This document shows positions 34,356-46,193 of a DNA stretch of 64,000 bases, one piece after another. Made by a program: the position numbers and the translations under genes. The DNA is taken from the NCBI GenBank assembly GCA_034770075.1, contig JAVJAP010000143.1, forward strand, positions 2,232,001-2,296,000. Direction: 5' to 3'. A model generated the notes under the pieces. The model made no database searches. It worked only from the letters and a program-made list of their open reading frames with translations, and had not been told where the DNA came from. Source of the stretch: Aralia elata. Lineage: Eukaryota; Streptophyta; Magnoliopsida; Apiales; Araliaceae. Numbering within the stretch: position 1 is the first letter of the stretch; the number at the start of each line of letters is the position of its first letter.

Positions 34356-35822
34356 CCGAAACCCAGTTCCTACAGTTCGCGAAGAACACAAAAAAAATGC
34401 CAAATTTGGCCAAAGTTTTTTGCAATTCACCAGTTTAATTACTACCCATTTATCATATGTGTTATAAAACCAAAACCCAGTATATACACAGTGATTTTAA
34501 CATCATAAACAATCTAAATAACCAATTTAAAGGCTAAAAATTTACTGTTTATGCTTTATGCTTATATTTTAATATAGTTAGCGTAATTAATCATTGTGAA
34601 TTCGTTTCTTAACCAATTCAATCCGTTTAAACTTTTGTTTTCTTCGTTTTTACATGCATAAACGTAAATTAATTATCAATTTAACCGATTAACATGCAAA
34701 ACAAGCATCAATTTCATACATTTAAGCTATATTCGTATATTACTATTCTGTAAATTCCAGAACTCTAATATAAACATGATTTCATGGATTTAATTACTCT
34801 AAATCACATATAAATCATATAAAATATATTTATGCATGCTTACAAATATCTAACATCAAGTTATTACAAATTTAGCCTTAGAATTCAGATTACAGAAAAC
34901 TTAAATATATACGTTCATGGAATAAAACTTAAAAGAACATGAATTAAAGTTCGAATTCAAGGAATTACCTTGATTAATGCTTAGATTATGCAACAAACGA
35001 TAGGATTTCTTCTCAATTCTCCAATTTTCTCAAAATTCTCTCTTTTTCTCTTTGAGGTCTCTGACTTGCTTTAGAAAAATAATGTGTGAAAGGAAGAACT
35101 GACACAATATGGATGTCACTTAATCCCATAATGGGTTAACTGACTCCAACTCCCACTAAGGCCTCGTTTGGCTTGCCTATTAAAGCTCTTCTTTTGGTTT
35201 ATTTTAATTATCTAGTTTATTATATACTTTAATGTCACATATTTAATTAACTAAATAATCTTATTTAAATCAATTAAATAAAATAGAATAATACCATATT
35301 AAATCACATTGTCACATATTTAAAATTTTCATTTATTGATTATGACAAATTATTAACTCTCTAATTAATTATTAAATTAATTAGAACAACATTATACTTA
35401 TTTAAATAATGCATTTAATCAAATAAGCTCAATTAAATACATACTTTAAATATAAAAATTCTCCACATTAATTTAACTAATGTAACAAATATAATTAAAT
35501 TAATCTACCACAAATTCATCATTTAATTATTTAATTCAATAATTAAATCATCGAAAAATATTTATTTAATTCAATAAATATTTAAATAATATTACAAAAA
35601 TCTCGTTCGTCACAGTATTTCAGTTACCGCATTTTCAAAGTTTTCAATTAATGTGTGGATTTAGTTAGTTAAGTTTTAGAATTTATTTTGCTTTTCTGTC
35701 TCTCTTGATCTTATGTTGCTCAAACTAATGCGTGATATGTTGCACTATTGCAGTTGGGAGGTATTGAGATTGCACGTGGGGTTTAAACTGTAAAAATTCA
35801 GATTTTTTTTGGAACATGTCAG

Positions 35823-35930
35823 CTTGCCCCGACGAGCTCGCAAGGAGGATTTTCGCGCCCCAGCGCCAACTCTCTGTCGAGCGCGCCCCGACGCGAATTC
35901 GTGGCTTGATGAGCGCGCCCCGACGCGGTT
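35823..35930. repeat. Palindromes in TE6 3'-ORF leader
   Basis: Four GC-rich sites have CCCC cores at 35827, 35858, 35886 and 35918 (spacings 31, 28, 32 bp), of types CTTGCCCCGACGAG and GCGCGCCCCGACGCG. The TE6 LTR has the complementary GGGG forms at 38162, 38189 and 38221. Confidence 0.8.
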
Positions 35931-36390
35931 TGCTGAAATCAATTTTTTTTTTATTTCTTCTCAAGCCAGATTGGATTGTCATTCCTAAACACTTCCAAAC
36001 TCATTCTTCCCCTCTCCCACTCGGATTCAACAAACCCACAATGATTCACTCTCCAATTGGATTTTGTTTCTCAAATTGGGGATTCTAGCAAAGTGTTTAA
36101 TACTGATTCATCTTCAACCCACTAAGCATTGAAAAAGAGTCCATCTCCAAATTGTAGGTACCATCAAATAACTTCTTTTGCCAACACAAAGTAAGGTAGT
36201 CACTCCAATTATTGCATACAAGTAAAATAAATTTCTCAACTATGATGGACATTCTTGGTTAATTAAACTGTTGTACTTGGATTTGCATTGGGTAATCATA
36301 CACTATCAAATTTGGACAAATTTAAATTGGTTGCCCAATTGAATTTGTGTTGGCTCAATTGGAGGATTTTGGGTTATTCATTGCTATTAT

Positions 36391-36660
36391 TTGATTGAAT
36401 ATTACAATAACTTGGCAATTTTTGTTGAAATTGAGTTTGGGGGAGGTATTAGAAGATTTTCAGTTAGCACACACTACGTATTCGACGAATTATCTAAAAG
36501 AAAAGTTGGTCTGATTGAGCATTATTTGGTAAGGAAATACTTAGTTATCATCCAAGTACCGCCCCAGTGCATGTTCCTGAGCCACAACTGTTACCAGTTC
36601 ATCCACTATCAGACTCAGATGTTTGGAAGGTTATAGTCGAGCATGATGCTTGGCCAATCA
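36391..36660 (+). pseudogene. TE6 3' ORF remnant
   Basis: Only traces remain. A GTTTGGGGGAGG start region is followed after a large internal deletion by a proline-rich tail (PVHPLSDSDV), which resembles the end of the TE4 3' ORF. The 81-codon ORF here has no recognisable core domain. Confidence 0.4.
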
Positions 36661-37182
36661 GGGAAGTTCTCAGTTTTCATTTCTTTATCTTATAAACAAT
36701 GAGGACATTATTCACTTTGAGTTTGGGGGTGGATTATATAACATTGGCATCATAGTTACATTACATGTGTTAGTTATTTGTGCATATTAATGTTTGTATG
36801 CTATTTTGAAAAACAAAATACAAAAATATTTATTTTTAGGGTGTGTCTCTTGAGCATTGATTTAATTTGATTTGAACTATAATCTATGGTCAATGATAAG
36901 AACCTGATTGAATAGTTTCTAACTCATGGAAATGGATAAAGGTTGCTTAGTTTATGTGCTTAAAGTAATTTTTAGTTATTGATTTGCTTATGAATCCTTC
37001 GACTTTTTTTTATTTTTTATTTTTTATTTTTTGCATTTACCCATGTGTATTGAGCTAGTTGTATGATTTCGATGGCTTTTATAACCGAATGCTTATAGGA
37101 GTTATCATTAAGCTCTAGAACTCGTTTAAACATCACTCGAAGCAATGTATCCAAGTTTGATTTGTTGGTCATGTGGTGGGTT

Positions 37183-37205
37183 GAGATGGAGCGTAAAACG
37201 CACTC
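37183..37205 (+). promoter_or_regulatory. Conserved Athila 3'-UTR motif
   Basis: Identical over the 23 positions to the TE4 copy at 20949-20971, while the surrounding sequence is very diverged. Confidence 0.7.
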
Positions 37206-37497
37206 ACTCATAAACACATGACTAGGGGAGATATAGCGTAAGAAAGACGCATTCTCCTATGAAATGAAGATAAAAGTAAGACACTAATTGATTTAGTGCT
37301 ATTGCGTACTCACACACACACGGAAAGGATCTAAAGAAGATATGACTAACTAATTGAAATTTTCGACTTGCGATCATTTGAAAGTTTTTCTAGAGTTTCA
37401 TGTTTTAGCATCTTTGAAGCCGTTGTTTAAACTTATTAACTCATTGCTCAAGATAGGTTTTATTAGAAGTGTTTAATTATTATAGTTTGTGTTTGTT

Positions 37498-37536
37498 TTG
37501 CTTGAGGATAAGCAAAGATTTCAGTTTGGGGGTATT
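37498..37536 (+). other. TE6 hairpin and polypurine tract
   Basis: TTGCTTGAGGATAAGCAA (one arm base changed, still G-T pairing) is followed by AGTTTGGGGGTATT directly before the LTR at 37537. Confidence 0.75.
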
Positions 37537-39457
37537 TGATGAGTGTGTTTATATACACAAATTAGGTACTTTTGGCCTTGATAATTTGTAAGTCTTTAGC
37601 TATTTCGTTTGGTTTTTATGTGTTTTCATCTTATTATGGTGTAAAGTAGTTTTGTATTGCTTTTATATGTTTTTGTATTACTTTTATGTGTTTTTACTTT
37701 GCTTTGTAGGAATTGAAATAAAAGCTCCTTGGATCAATGTTTAGAGTTGCCACTTTCGCGTTTTCGACTTGAATTTGGCACAACAGCCATTTGTTTCCCA
37801 ATTTCAACCTTGATCCAATTCGTATCTCTTAAAACTCAAGCACGAAAGTTGTAGATATTCTCCTCAGCTTTCCGGAACATCTTGAATCATCCTATTTGAA
37901 GTTCATATGAGAGAGTTATGATCATTTTACCATCGGATTTGGCATGTATTTTACACAGCAGCTGCTTCCAGGCCAATTTGAGCCTAGCTTCGGCCAGTTT
38001 CTCTCAGAACTCCATTTAGGAATGTTATAGAGCTTCTTCTCATCTTTCTGTAGCCTCTTGAATCGCCTGAATCCGAGTTCGAACGAAGACGTTATAGCCA
38101 TTTTCCCAACAGACATCGAAGCTGATTCGGGCAGCGGATTTTCAGTTCATTTTTCCGCGCCGGGGCCAAGTCCAAAATGGTTCGCGTCGGGGCACCAATT
38201 TATAGTGCAATTTTGGCGCTGGGGCGGGCGCGTCTAGAACTATGTAGAATGTGCAATTTTGGTCCCATTTGGTGGGCTAAGCTAGGTTTTCCATACGGGG
38301 ATATATACATCTCTTTGGGGCCTCGAAAATAAGCAATTCTAGGGAGGGGAAGCTACCAAATACATCACCAACAAGTGCTAAGTGCTGCAATTCAAAGGAA
38401 AATCAAGCAAAAGGCCAAGGATCTAAGGCATCAAGGATTGTAAAACCATGGAGGAGAAGCTAGAGTTCATCATCAACCCAACAAGCATCATATGAAAATC
38501 TACAAAAGTGGTTTTATCTCTAGTGTTCCTTCTATTTTGTAATCCAACATGATGTATAAATTGATTATGATGTTATTTGTAGCTACCATGAATTAGAACT
38601 CATATTCTAAGATTTCAATGGAACCCAACTCCTAGTTTGAATTAAATGCTCTCTCTTTGATACTGGTTAATCATTTGTGAATTGGTTATCATAATTTGTG
38701 CTTCATATATTAATTGCCTAGCTAGTAATTACCTCAGGAACATATATGAAATTGAGAAATGGAATATAATGTTAAGACCTTATTATGATATCATACGAAA
38801 GTTAGAGATTCTTGTGGGTAATCTATAAGATTATTTGGCTTGTGTCTTGTTCATTATCCTTAAGAATAGACAATTTGATAGTATTTAGGATAGAGATAAA
38901 CCTAAATACCGTATGCACCCAATTGAGAATCTATCCTTAATGACTTCTTATGTGAAAGTTGGTAATTGAAGGAGTAGTTAACGAGATTTTCCTATGACAT
39001 GTGTCTTGTTAATTATTCTTGATATTGGTCTCTTGATAGTATGTAGGATAGACATATATCTACATTCCGCATTAGGAAGATTCATAATTGACCATCGAGA
39101 GAGGCTTTTATGTAATTGTGATTTCTCGGATGACAATTCTTGTGATTTAACTAGTTGAAAAGAGAGAGTTAGGATATTTAAATGAAGTGTTGGGGAAAAT
39201 TGTGATCTTAGACTTGTTCATATTAGATTTTCATTATCTTAAATGCTTTCCGTATTTCTTTGATTATTTTTATTTTAGTTAATCCCAATCACCAAAAAGA
39301 TAAAAATCATTAGTTTAGATAAGATTGAAATGATAAAAGGTTAGTACTTGGAAAAGATTAGTAATAATTCCTCGTGGGATCGATACTCTACTTACTCTTT
39401 ATTACTTGTTGACTGCGTATACTTGCGCGTATTTGTTATTATATAAATCGGACAACA
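37537..39457 (+). repeat. TE6 LTR (about 1.92 kb)
   Basis: TGATGAGTGTG...CGGACAACA. It is clearly related to the TE4 LTR in its 3' part (antepenultimate block GCGTATACTTGCGCGT) but diverged elsewhere. A polypurine tract lies on its left and primer-side spacer on its right, so internal-type sequence flanks both sides. Confidence 0.8.
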
Positions 39458-39464
39458 AGTTTTT

Positions 39465-40002
39465 ACTATTTCGTTTGGTTTTTATGTGTTTTCATCTTAT
39501 TGTGGTGTAAAGTAGTTTTGTATTGCTTTTATATGTTTTTGTATTAATTTTATGTGTTTTTACTTTGCTTTGTAGGAATTGAAATAAAAGCTCCTTGGAT
39601 CAATGTTTAGAGTTGCCACTTTCGCGTTTTCGACTTGAATTTGGAACAGCAGCCGCTTGTTTCCCAATTTCAGCCTTGATCCAATTCTTATCTCTCAAAA
39701 CTCAAAGAACGAAAGTTGTAGATATTCTCCTCAGCTTTCCGGAACATCTTGAATCATCCCATTTGAAGTTCGTATGACAGAGTTATGATCATTTTACTAT
39801 CGGATTTGGCATGCATTTTACACAGCAGATGTTTCCAGGCTAATTTGAGCCTAGCTCCGGCCAGTTTCTCTTGGAAATCCATTTAGGAAAGTTGTAGAGC
39901 TTCTTGTCAACTTTTCGTAGCTTCTTGAATCGCTTGAATTCGAGTTCGGACGAAGACGTTATAGCCATTTTTCCAACAGACATCGAAGCTGATTCGGGCA
40001 GC
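39465..40002 (+). repeat. Partial TE6 LTR copy
   Basis: 538 bp are nearly identical to about 37601-38135 of the preceding LTR. It begins at CTATTTCGTTTGG after AGTTTTT and stops at GGGCAGC, where TE7 coding sequence begins. Both edges look like deletion or recombination breakpoints. Confidence 0.85.
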
Positions 40003-40066
40003 AGAAGTGACCGCGTATCATATGACCAACCACCGCTCTATCGATCATATAATCATCCTTCTCCTC

Positions 40067-40071
40067 CTCCA
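40067..40071. other. TE8 target-site duplication, left copy
   Basis: CTCCA at 40067-40071 and at 51834-51838 flank TE8. Removing TE8 lets the TE7 ORF frame continue. Confidence 0.9.
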
Positions 40072-41406
40072 TGTTGCCTCTTTTTAAGTCTTAAATAAAA
40101 GAGCTCTAACTCACGCAAGTATACGTGGTCAACAAGTAATGCAGAGGAAGTAAAGTATCGTCCCACAGAGACAGGATTAAATTAATTCACTATGCATCAG
40201 TTCTATCACTATACTTATTTGCCTAAACTATTGTCTTACTTTTGGTGACAAAATTATTTCTATATTAATTAATAACTAAATATGCAAAGACTAACGAAAT
40301 ATATCAAGCTTGGAATTAATGGGATCCTAACTTCATTTAATAGTTCATCTAATTACCACTATCATGCTAGTAAGTTCATATATCACAGAAAAGTAGCCAA
40401 GGACACAAAAATAGACATAACCATTTGTCAATGCATTATGACCTACTTACATAATATCCATACTTGATAGACACCATGTAATCACCACTATAACCAAAAT
40501 CACTATATTTCTATGTGAAATTGTAATTATATTGATTTTAAGCACAAGTCCTTATTTTGACTCTTACGATGAAACAGTATATTTCTATCTGACTCACACA
40601 ATATTAAGCTATCTAATTAAGCCTCATATTCGCAAACTATCATGATTACAATCCATACTTATATGTTATTTTTCAATTCCATACAAGTACTGAAGTCGAA
40701 TGGTGATCAAGCATTCATACATGCAAAACAATCATGATAGAAATTCCTTATGATATGCAAAACAATCTAACAATCAAGCTTATAATTAGACTACATATTA
40801 AAATCCGTTAGAATCCCATAATGGAGATTAGTTCATGTCTGAACCAAAAGCCATTATGAGATCAAATCTACACATGGAAAATAAACAATCAATTGAATAA
40901 AGAAGAAGTAGATTGATCAAACCCAATTGTGAATAAAATTCCAAAGTAAGCTTAAACCCACATCAAAATCCAGTGTCTGAACAAAAAGTAATCCATAGTA
41001 TATCTCTCCGTCCTCTCTAAAGTAAAAATAGATTAATTATAATAAGAGTCTCCAAGTTCCTTCCTAGGGTTTCCTTCTCACTATCTGATCAATATTGACT
41101 AGAATCCTCTTCCGAATTGGCTTCCTTTTCCTCTTTCAGCTGAACTTTAGCACCCAAAAACGTGAACTAGCGCCTCTGGCGCTTGGCTAGTACAATTCCT
41201 AGCGCTTCTGGCGCTAGCCCATGCCCACATAATTACAAAAATGCCACCAAGTGTATTTTAAGCTCCAAATTTACCCTTTTGCCCCTCCAGCTCCAACCTA
41301 CAATAAATAAACACCAAAAACAAGTAAAATAATACTAAAAACACTTAAAGACCACAATAATTAAGCCTAACAATACCTGATTCATATGTATAAAACCCAC
41401 TCATCA
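40072..41406 (-). repeat. TE8 3' LTR
   Basis: Plus-strand edges TGTTGCCTC and CACTCATCA. It holds two palindromes, AGCGCCTCTGGCGCT (41169) and AGCGCTTCTGGCGCT (41201), 32 bp apart. Confidence 0.9.
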
Positions 41407-42558
41407 AATACCCCCAAACTTAACCAATTGCTTGTCCCCAAGCAATGCAATGATGCAAATGCACACAAACTATCATGCCTACGAATCAAACAATCAACCA
41501 ACACAGTATCTAACATCAGGCCTCAAAGATATCATACATACTTAAGTAGAATCTCTAACCAATGCACAGTTTCTAACTCCAACCAACTAGTTAAGTTACA
41601 CCTGTCATCACCCATGTCGTGCGTGTGTGTATATCAATCATTTCAATCAACTACAATTCAAATCCATCACATAATTGACTTCTTAGAAGAAAACTTTCAA
41701 TTGCAACTCAATTCAACCCGTGAATACAACCAATTCAACTGATTCAAGCAATCACTAAGCATAGGGGTATCACTAAGGTCATTTAACATATTTAAATCCT
41801 TTTTAAACCCTTAACCAATAATTCAAACATTTTTTCCCTTTTAGTGAGTGCATTTTATGCTCCATCTCACTTTCTTTTGAACGAGTGCGTTTTATGCTCC
41901 ATCTCGCTCCATGTGTTATGAGTGAGTGCATTTTACGCTCCATCTCAACCCACCACATGATCCATTCTTCAATTGGGAAAGGTTCAAAATTTTCAACTTT
42001 CTCTTCTTTTTTTTTCACCCCAAGATTCCCCCAAACTTAGATTCTTGCCTGTTTTTTATTTAATGGACGTGTCACCAATATTATCAAGTTTTAACCCAAG
42101 TCTTCTACCAGAAGAAAAGTATGCAACAATTTGAATTAAATTGATCAAAACAATTGATTATGTGCTTTCCTTTCTAACAAAAGTTTCAAACAAGTTAAAC
42201 TTCACTTCCTAATCAAAGTCATCACTAAGCACTAGTTTTCAATTCTTTTCAAGTTAAAACCTTGAAACCAGTCTTATCATTGGCCACATTAGATACTATA
42301 TCAATTTATGCTTAATTCATGAAACTAAACTAAATGCATTAAATGCTTAATACAACCTAAACAATTAACATGCAACTAAATGCTCGACACACCCTAAAAT
42401 ACAAAGCAACTACCATGCATCATGCATAATCACAAGGAAACAAAACAACCTAAATGCATGAAACAGAACAAAAAAAACTACCCCCCAAACTAAACAAAAC
42501 AATGCCCTCATTGAAAAAGAATAAAACATTAAGAACAGAGGACTCCCCTGATGAAGCA
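41407..42558 (-). other. TE8 3' untranslated region with conserved motifs
   Basis: From the LTR inward: polypurine tract 41407-41420, hairpin TTGCTTGGGGACAAGCAA at 41428-41445, and three copies of the Athila 3'-UTR motif at 41846-41868, 41883-41905 and 41924-41946. The rest shows no coding potential. Confidence 0.7.
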
Positions 42559-43797
42559 CTACTCATCATCACTGCCATCGGCAGCGTCATCATCATCATC
42601 ATCATCATCCGCATCAGGAGGCGAGTCAGGTGGTGGGTAAATAGATAAAGGAGGAGCTGGTGGGAACTGGAAAGGCCCTGCTGAAGGATTCAACAGCCCA
42701 AACATATCCGCCAAGGCTGTGGAATAATTAACATTATAGGCATAAATCTCCGCCTGGCGCTAAGCAAGTCGACTCTGCTGTCGAGTCATCCGATCAAAAC
42801 CCCTCTGAATCGATCCTGCCACTAAGTCTATCCGTCGAGTATGATGCCGAAGGTCCTGTCGGATAGTCTCAACTATAGTAGGGGCTGGAACCAGATCCTC
42901 AACAGGTGGTGGCTGTTCCTGTGGCTGCTCATGCGGCTGCTGCTGCGGTAAAATGAAACCTAAGCCCCTTGGGTGCGACTCACCTCCACCCCATACTCTG
43001 TACCGTCCCATTGCAGCATGATCAATTGGAGGCAATGGAGCCTGCATCAGTTCATCTTTATCCCACTTGACTCCAGCATGATGGCATAAATCTGTGATCA
43101 ATGAAGGGTGAGGCAATCCACCTGTGGTACTACCCTCAAGCGTGTGTATAATAGATTCATGAATCACTTCCCCAATATCCATTGTCTTCCCTTGAGCAAT
43201 GCAAAACAATAACGCCGCCCGCTGATTAATGACATCGCTCATATGGCGGCACGCCATCAACTTGGCACATATAAAAGCATGCCATGCTTTTCCATATCTG
43301 CTCAATTTGGCTGAGGGGAAGTGCACAGCTTCTTGTTAGTCAGTCAGCTTCCATTCTGTCCCTGGCTCATAGAGGGCTTCTATAATCTCAGAATAATCCA
43401 AGTCCTGCTCCAAGTATTTCGTATAGCCATCCCTATGAATTTTCTGCAACCCATAATACGCATTAATAGCTTTACGCCCCACATTTATTTCCTGACCCCG
43501 AACCATAACCAGATTCCCATTAGCTTCTTTAGCATTGGCATAAAACTCCTTCACAATATTAACGACACTTGGTTCAGGTTGTGCAGTAAATACCATCCAA
43601 TTTCGGCTGCGTATCATTTGAGCTAACTCCCCATCTACCCGCTTAATAGGTAGCAAGCCAGGCTCAGGAATTAGAGATTTCCCGGAAGACCAATTTTTAA
43701 ACCTATCACTTGCTTCGGGGCTAACAAATTTCTTCTTATCATACTTTACCACAGCTGAAGAACCTGAACTTTCCCCTCTATGTCTTTTGGGAGCCAT
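42559..43797 (-). pseudogene. TE8 3' ORF, Athila-type 'putative plant transposon protein'
   Basis: Starts at the ATG at 43797 (MAPKRHRGESSGSS). Domain blocks match the TE4 ORF: KEFYANAKEAN, GRKAINAYYGL, GKAWHAFICAKLMACRHMSD, GGLPHPSLITDLCHHAGVKW. Then come a glutamine-rich stretch, a coiled coil and an aspartate-rich tail encoded by a (TCA)n-like tract at 42588-42611. In-frame stops are TAA at 43336-43338 and TAG at 42760-42762, both one C-to-T step from glutamine codons. Function unknown; no signal peptide is evident. Confidence 0.8.
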
Positions 43798-43815
43798 TAA
43801 TAACCAATTAAACAC

Positions 43816-44907
43816 AAATCAAGACCCAAAAGAACTCAAAATTTCGTTGGGGCATTCTGTCGAACACTTGGTATGCACACTTTAAAAACCCTTAGATAAT
43901 GTTTCCCCCAAACTTATGAATAACCCAATTTAGCACAATGAAATCTCCCACAACTTGCAAGCATAACGATAGATAATTGAAACTTAAACCCAATCCCAAT
44001 TAAGCCAACACAAACTCAATTGGGTTACAAGCACAACCAAAGAATTATCTCCAAATACTAGCAATTAAACTTTCTAGCCAATAATTTCAAGTTCTAATTG
44101 ATCAATAATGTAAAGCTTTCTTGAAATTGGAATTACCCATGTGAGAACCTTTAATCCTTCTTGGCTATAGAAGTTCTTTGGTTGCAAGTGTTGAATGCTG
44201 ACGGTAGTTGAGAATGTGGGTGGCTATTTGTTAATGTTTGATTGGGGGAAAATAGCTTCTATGCAGCAACAATGGAGAAAAGTCGGCTGGAGGCGGCTTG
44301 AATGAGGTAGAAGAAGAAGCAAAAATTGGCTTTGTAGTGCAAAACCTTCAATAAGCCCGACCTAGGGTTTTAGACTTTATTTTTTTAAAAAAATTCCCTG
44401 CCGAGTGCTCCTAGTGCTATGGATTGACTGGAGTGAGCGCTAATAGCGCTGAGTGACAGTGTGTTATGGTGATGGTAGCGTTGCTGGCGCTAGGTTGGGC
44501 GCTAATAGCGCTGTTATGCAGAATGTCTTGGCTTGGGGCAGCGCCTCTGGCGCTTGCTTTGTGACGTGTTGAGCGCTTCTAGCGCTGTTATGCAGACTGT
44601 GTGTGATGGCTTGAGCGCTGCAGGCGCTGGATGTGTGAGGGATTGGGCGCTAATAGCGCTGACTGGCAGTAGCTGCCGCATGATGTAGCGCTTCAGGTGC
44701 TTAGTAGGGCGCTGCTAGCGCTTATAGGCACACTTAGTCAATTTTTGTCCAATTCAAGCTTCTACCTGCACACACATCAACCCAAATCCAAAATTAATTA
44801 CAAGAAACCCCCTTTTTTTTTAAAATAAAATAAAGTTAAATGACTAAACTACAGCAAAACAGAAAATTAAAATGCTGGGTTGCCTCCCAGATAGCGCTAA
44901 GTTATAG
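43816..44907 (-). other. TE8 spacer and leader of the 3' ORF
   Basis: Non-coding DNA between integrase and the 3' ORF. It contains the ten-site palindrome array at 44404-44722. No other feature is recognised. Confidence 0.6.
44404..44722. repeat. Ten-site phased palindrome array in TE8
   Basis: Fifteen-bp sites of type (A/G)GCGCT-NNN-AGCGCT start at 44404, 44436, 44477, 44498, 44540, 44572, 44614, 44646, 44687 and 44708. Spacings are 32, 41, 21, 42, 32, 42, 32, 41 and 21 bp. The first four and last four sites lie exactly 210 bp apart pairwise, so part of the array may be an old duplication. The centres vary (AATA, TCTA, TCTG, GCAG), while the outer GCGC arms are kept. Confidence 0.9.
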
Positions 44908-45843
44908 TCAATTAGCTGCCGCAGATAGGATTAAGGTGACTTTCTGTCGGTCCACCTCGTCTCCAAAGTAATGCTTCAGCCTCTGTCCATTCACCTTGAA
45001 CGATTGATCCGAAAATTTGTCGTATACTTCAATCGCACCATGGGGAAAGACCGTATTCACTGTGAATGGCCCTGACCATCTTGATTTCAGCTTCCCGAGA
45101 AAAAGTTTAAGTCTGGAGTTGAAAAGTAGAACTCTTTGTCCCGGTTCAAATGTTCTCTCAATGATCTTACGATCATACCATTTCTTCACCTTCTCCTTAT
45201 ACAGCTTCGAGTTTTCATAAGCCTGTAGTCGAAATTCGTCCAACTCATTGATTTGGAGTAAACGCTTCTCCCCTGCAGCTGTCGAATCAAAGTTCAACTT
45301 CTGAATTGCCCAATATGCCTTGTGTTCTAGCTCCATCGGGAGATGACAAGCTTTTCCATAAACCAGCTGAAACGGTGACATACCCAACGGAGTTTTGTAC
45401 GCAGTCCTATATGCCCACACAACGTCATCTAGCTTTAAGGACCAATCCTTCCTCGTCGGATTCATAATTTTTTCGAGGATTCTTTTTACTTCTCGATTGG
45501 ATACTTCCGCTTGGCCGTTTATCTGGGGGTGATAAGCTGTAGCAATACGATGATTTACCCCATACTTAGCCAACAACGCTGTGAACTGCCTGTTACAGAA
45601 GTGACTACCTTCATCACTGATAATAGCCCTAGGAGTCCCAAATCTAGTGAAAATACTGCGATGCAAAAACTTTAGGACTACCTTGGCATCATTTATCGGG
45701 AGTGCTGCCACTTCTACCCATTTAGACACATAGTCAACTGCTAATAAGATATAGAGATTACCGCACGAAGACACGAAAGGACCCATGAAATCAATCCCCC
45801 AAACGTCGAAAACTTCTACTTCAAGGATTGTATTCAAAAGCAT
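44908..45843 (-). pseudogene. TE8 integrase segment
   Basis: Integrase core and C-terminus: GIDFMGPF, ISDEGSHF and NGQAEVSNREVK give the D, D, E triad, and RWSGPFTVNTVFPHGAIEVY the GPF-type tail. Open for 311 codons to the natural stop. Upstream, two small indels near 45890-45905 separate it from the zinc-binding region, and a TAG at 46194-46196 lies further upstream. Confidence 0.9.
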
Positions 45844-45902
45844 TTCATTCCTCTTTGAAATATTACCAACTCTCTGACATCTATCACACCGCTTAACAAA
45901 AC

Positions 45903-46172
45903 TTAAGTATCTTTAAAGATTGTCGGCCAGTAGAATACTGCTTGAAGTACTCTAGCCGCTGTTCTCTCTCCTCCATAATGTCCTCCATACACAGAAGAAT
46001 GGCAATCCTGTAAAATCCCTTCGGTCTCACTATATGGAATACACCTTCTTATCATTTGATCTGCACACTGTTTAAATAAAACCGGCTCATCCCATATAAA
46101 CCATTTAACATCATGCAAGAACTTTTTCTTTTGATGCCCCACCAAGTCATAAGGTATCATCTTACTCACCAA
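45903..46172 (-). pseudogene. TE8 integrase N-terminal segment
   Basis: Contains the block RRCIPYSETEGILQDCHSSVYGGHYGGERT of the zinc-binding region, in frame with the upstream RNase H piece across TAG 46194-46196 (probably from TGG). It ends where the frame shifts near 45903. Confidence 0.85.
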
Positions 46173-46193
46173 ATAATTTGCGTAGTGCGCAAA

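Larger units (their letters stand above)
10292..35614 (-). mobile_element. TE3: Tekay/Del-type chromovirus remnant, host of nested insertions
   Basis: On the minus strand the surviving parts, in order, are the LTR (35614-32854 then 23667-23613), the primer site (23598-23609), an extra ORF (23380-22965 then 10777-10429) and some downstream spacer to 10292. TE5 sits in the LTR, TE4 in the extra ORF, and TE2 cuts it at 10291/10292. The gene order and sequences parallel TE9, which supports one family. Gag and pol are not in the window. TE3 itself appears to have entered TE6 at 35614/35615. Confidence 0.8.
32854..35614 (-). repeat. TE3 5' LTR, main part
   Basis: Continuation of the LTR that starts at 23613; its outer end on the plus strand is ...TCGTTCGTCACA at 35614. 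It is homologous in opposite orientation to the TE9 LTR (56494-59034). It includes a small conserved reading frame ending STSKGKGKANK (33053-33247) and a seven-site palindrome array (34175-34355). Confidence 0.8.
35615..40002 (+). mobile_element. TE6: Athila-like remnant with rearranged LTRs
   Basis: It begins at the TE3 edge inside an Athila 3' region: a splice-acceptor-like TTGCAG (near 35748), palindromes (35823-35930), a heavily deleted 3' ORF (about 36390-36650), the conserved 3'-UTR motif, the hairpin and polypurine tract, then an LTR at 37537-39457. After it come seven bases of primer-side spacer (AGTTTTT) and a partial second LTR copy (39465-40002). No gag-pol is present. Confidence 0.75.
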
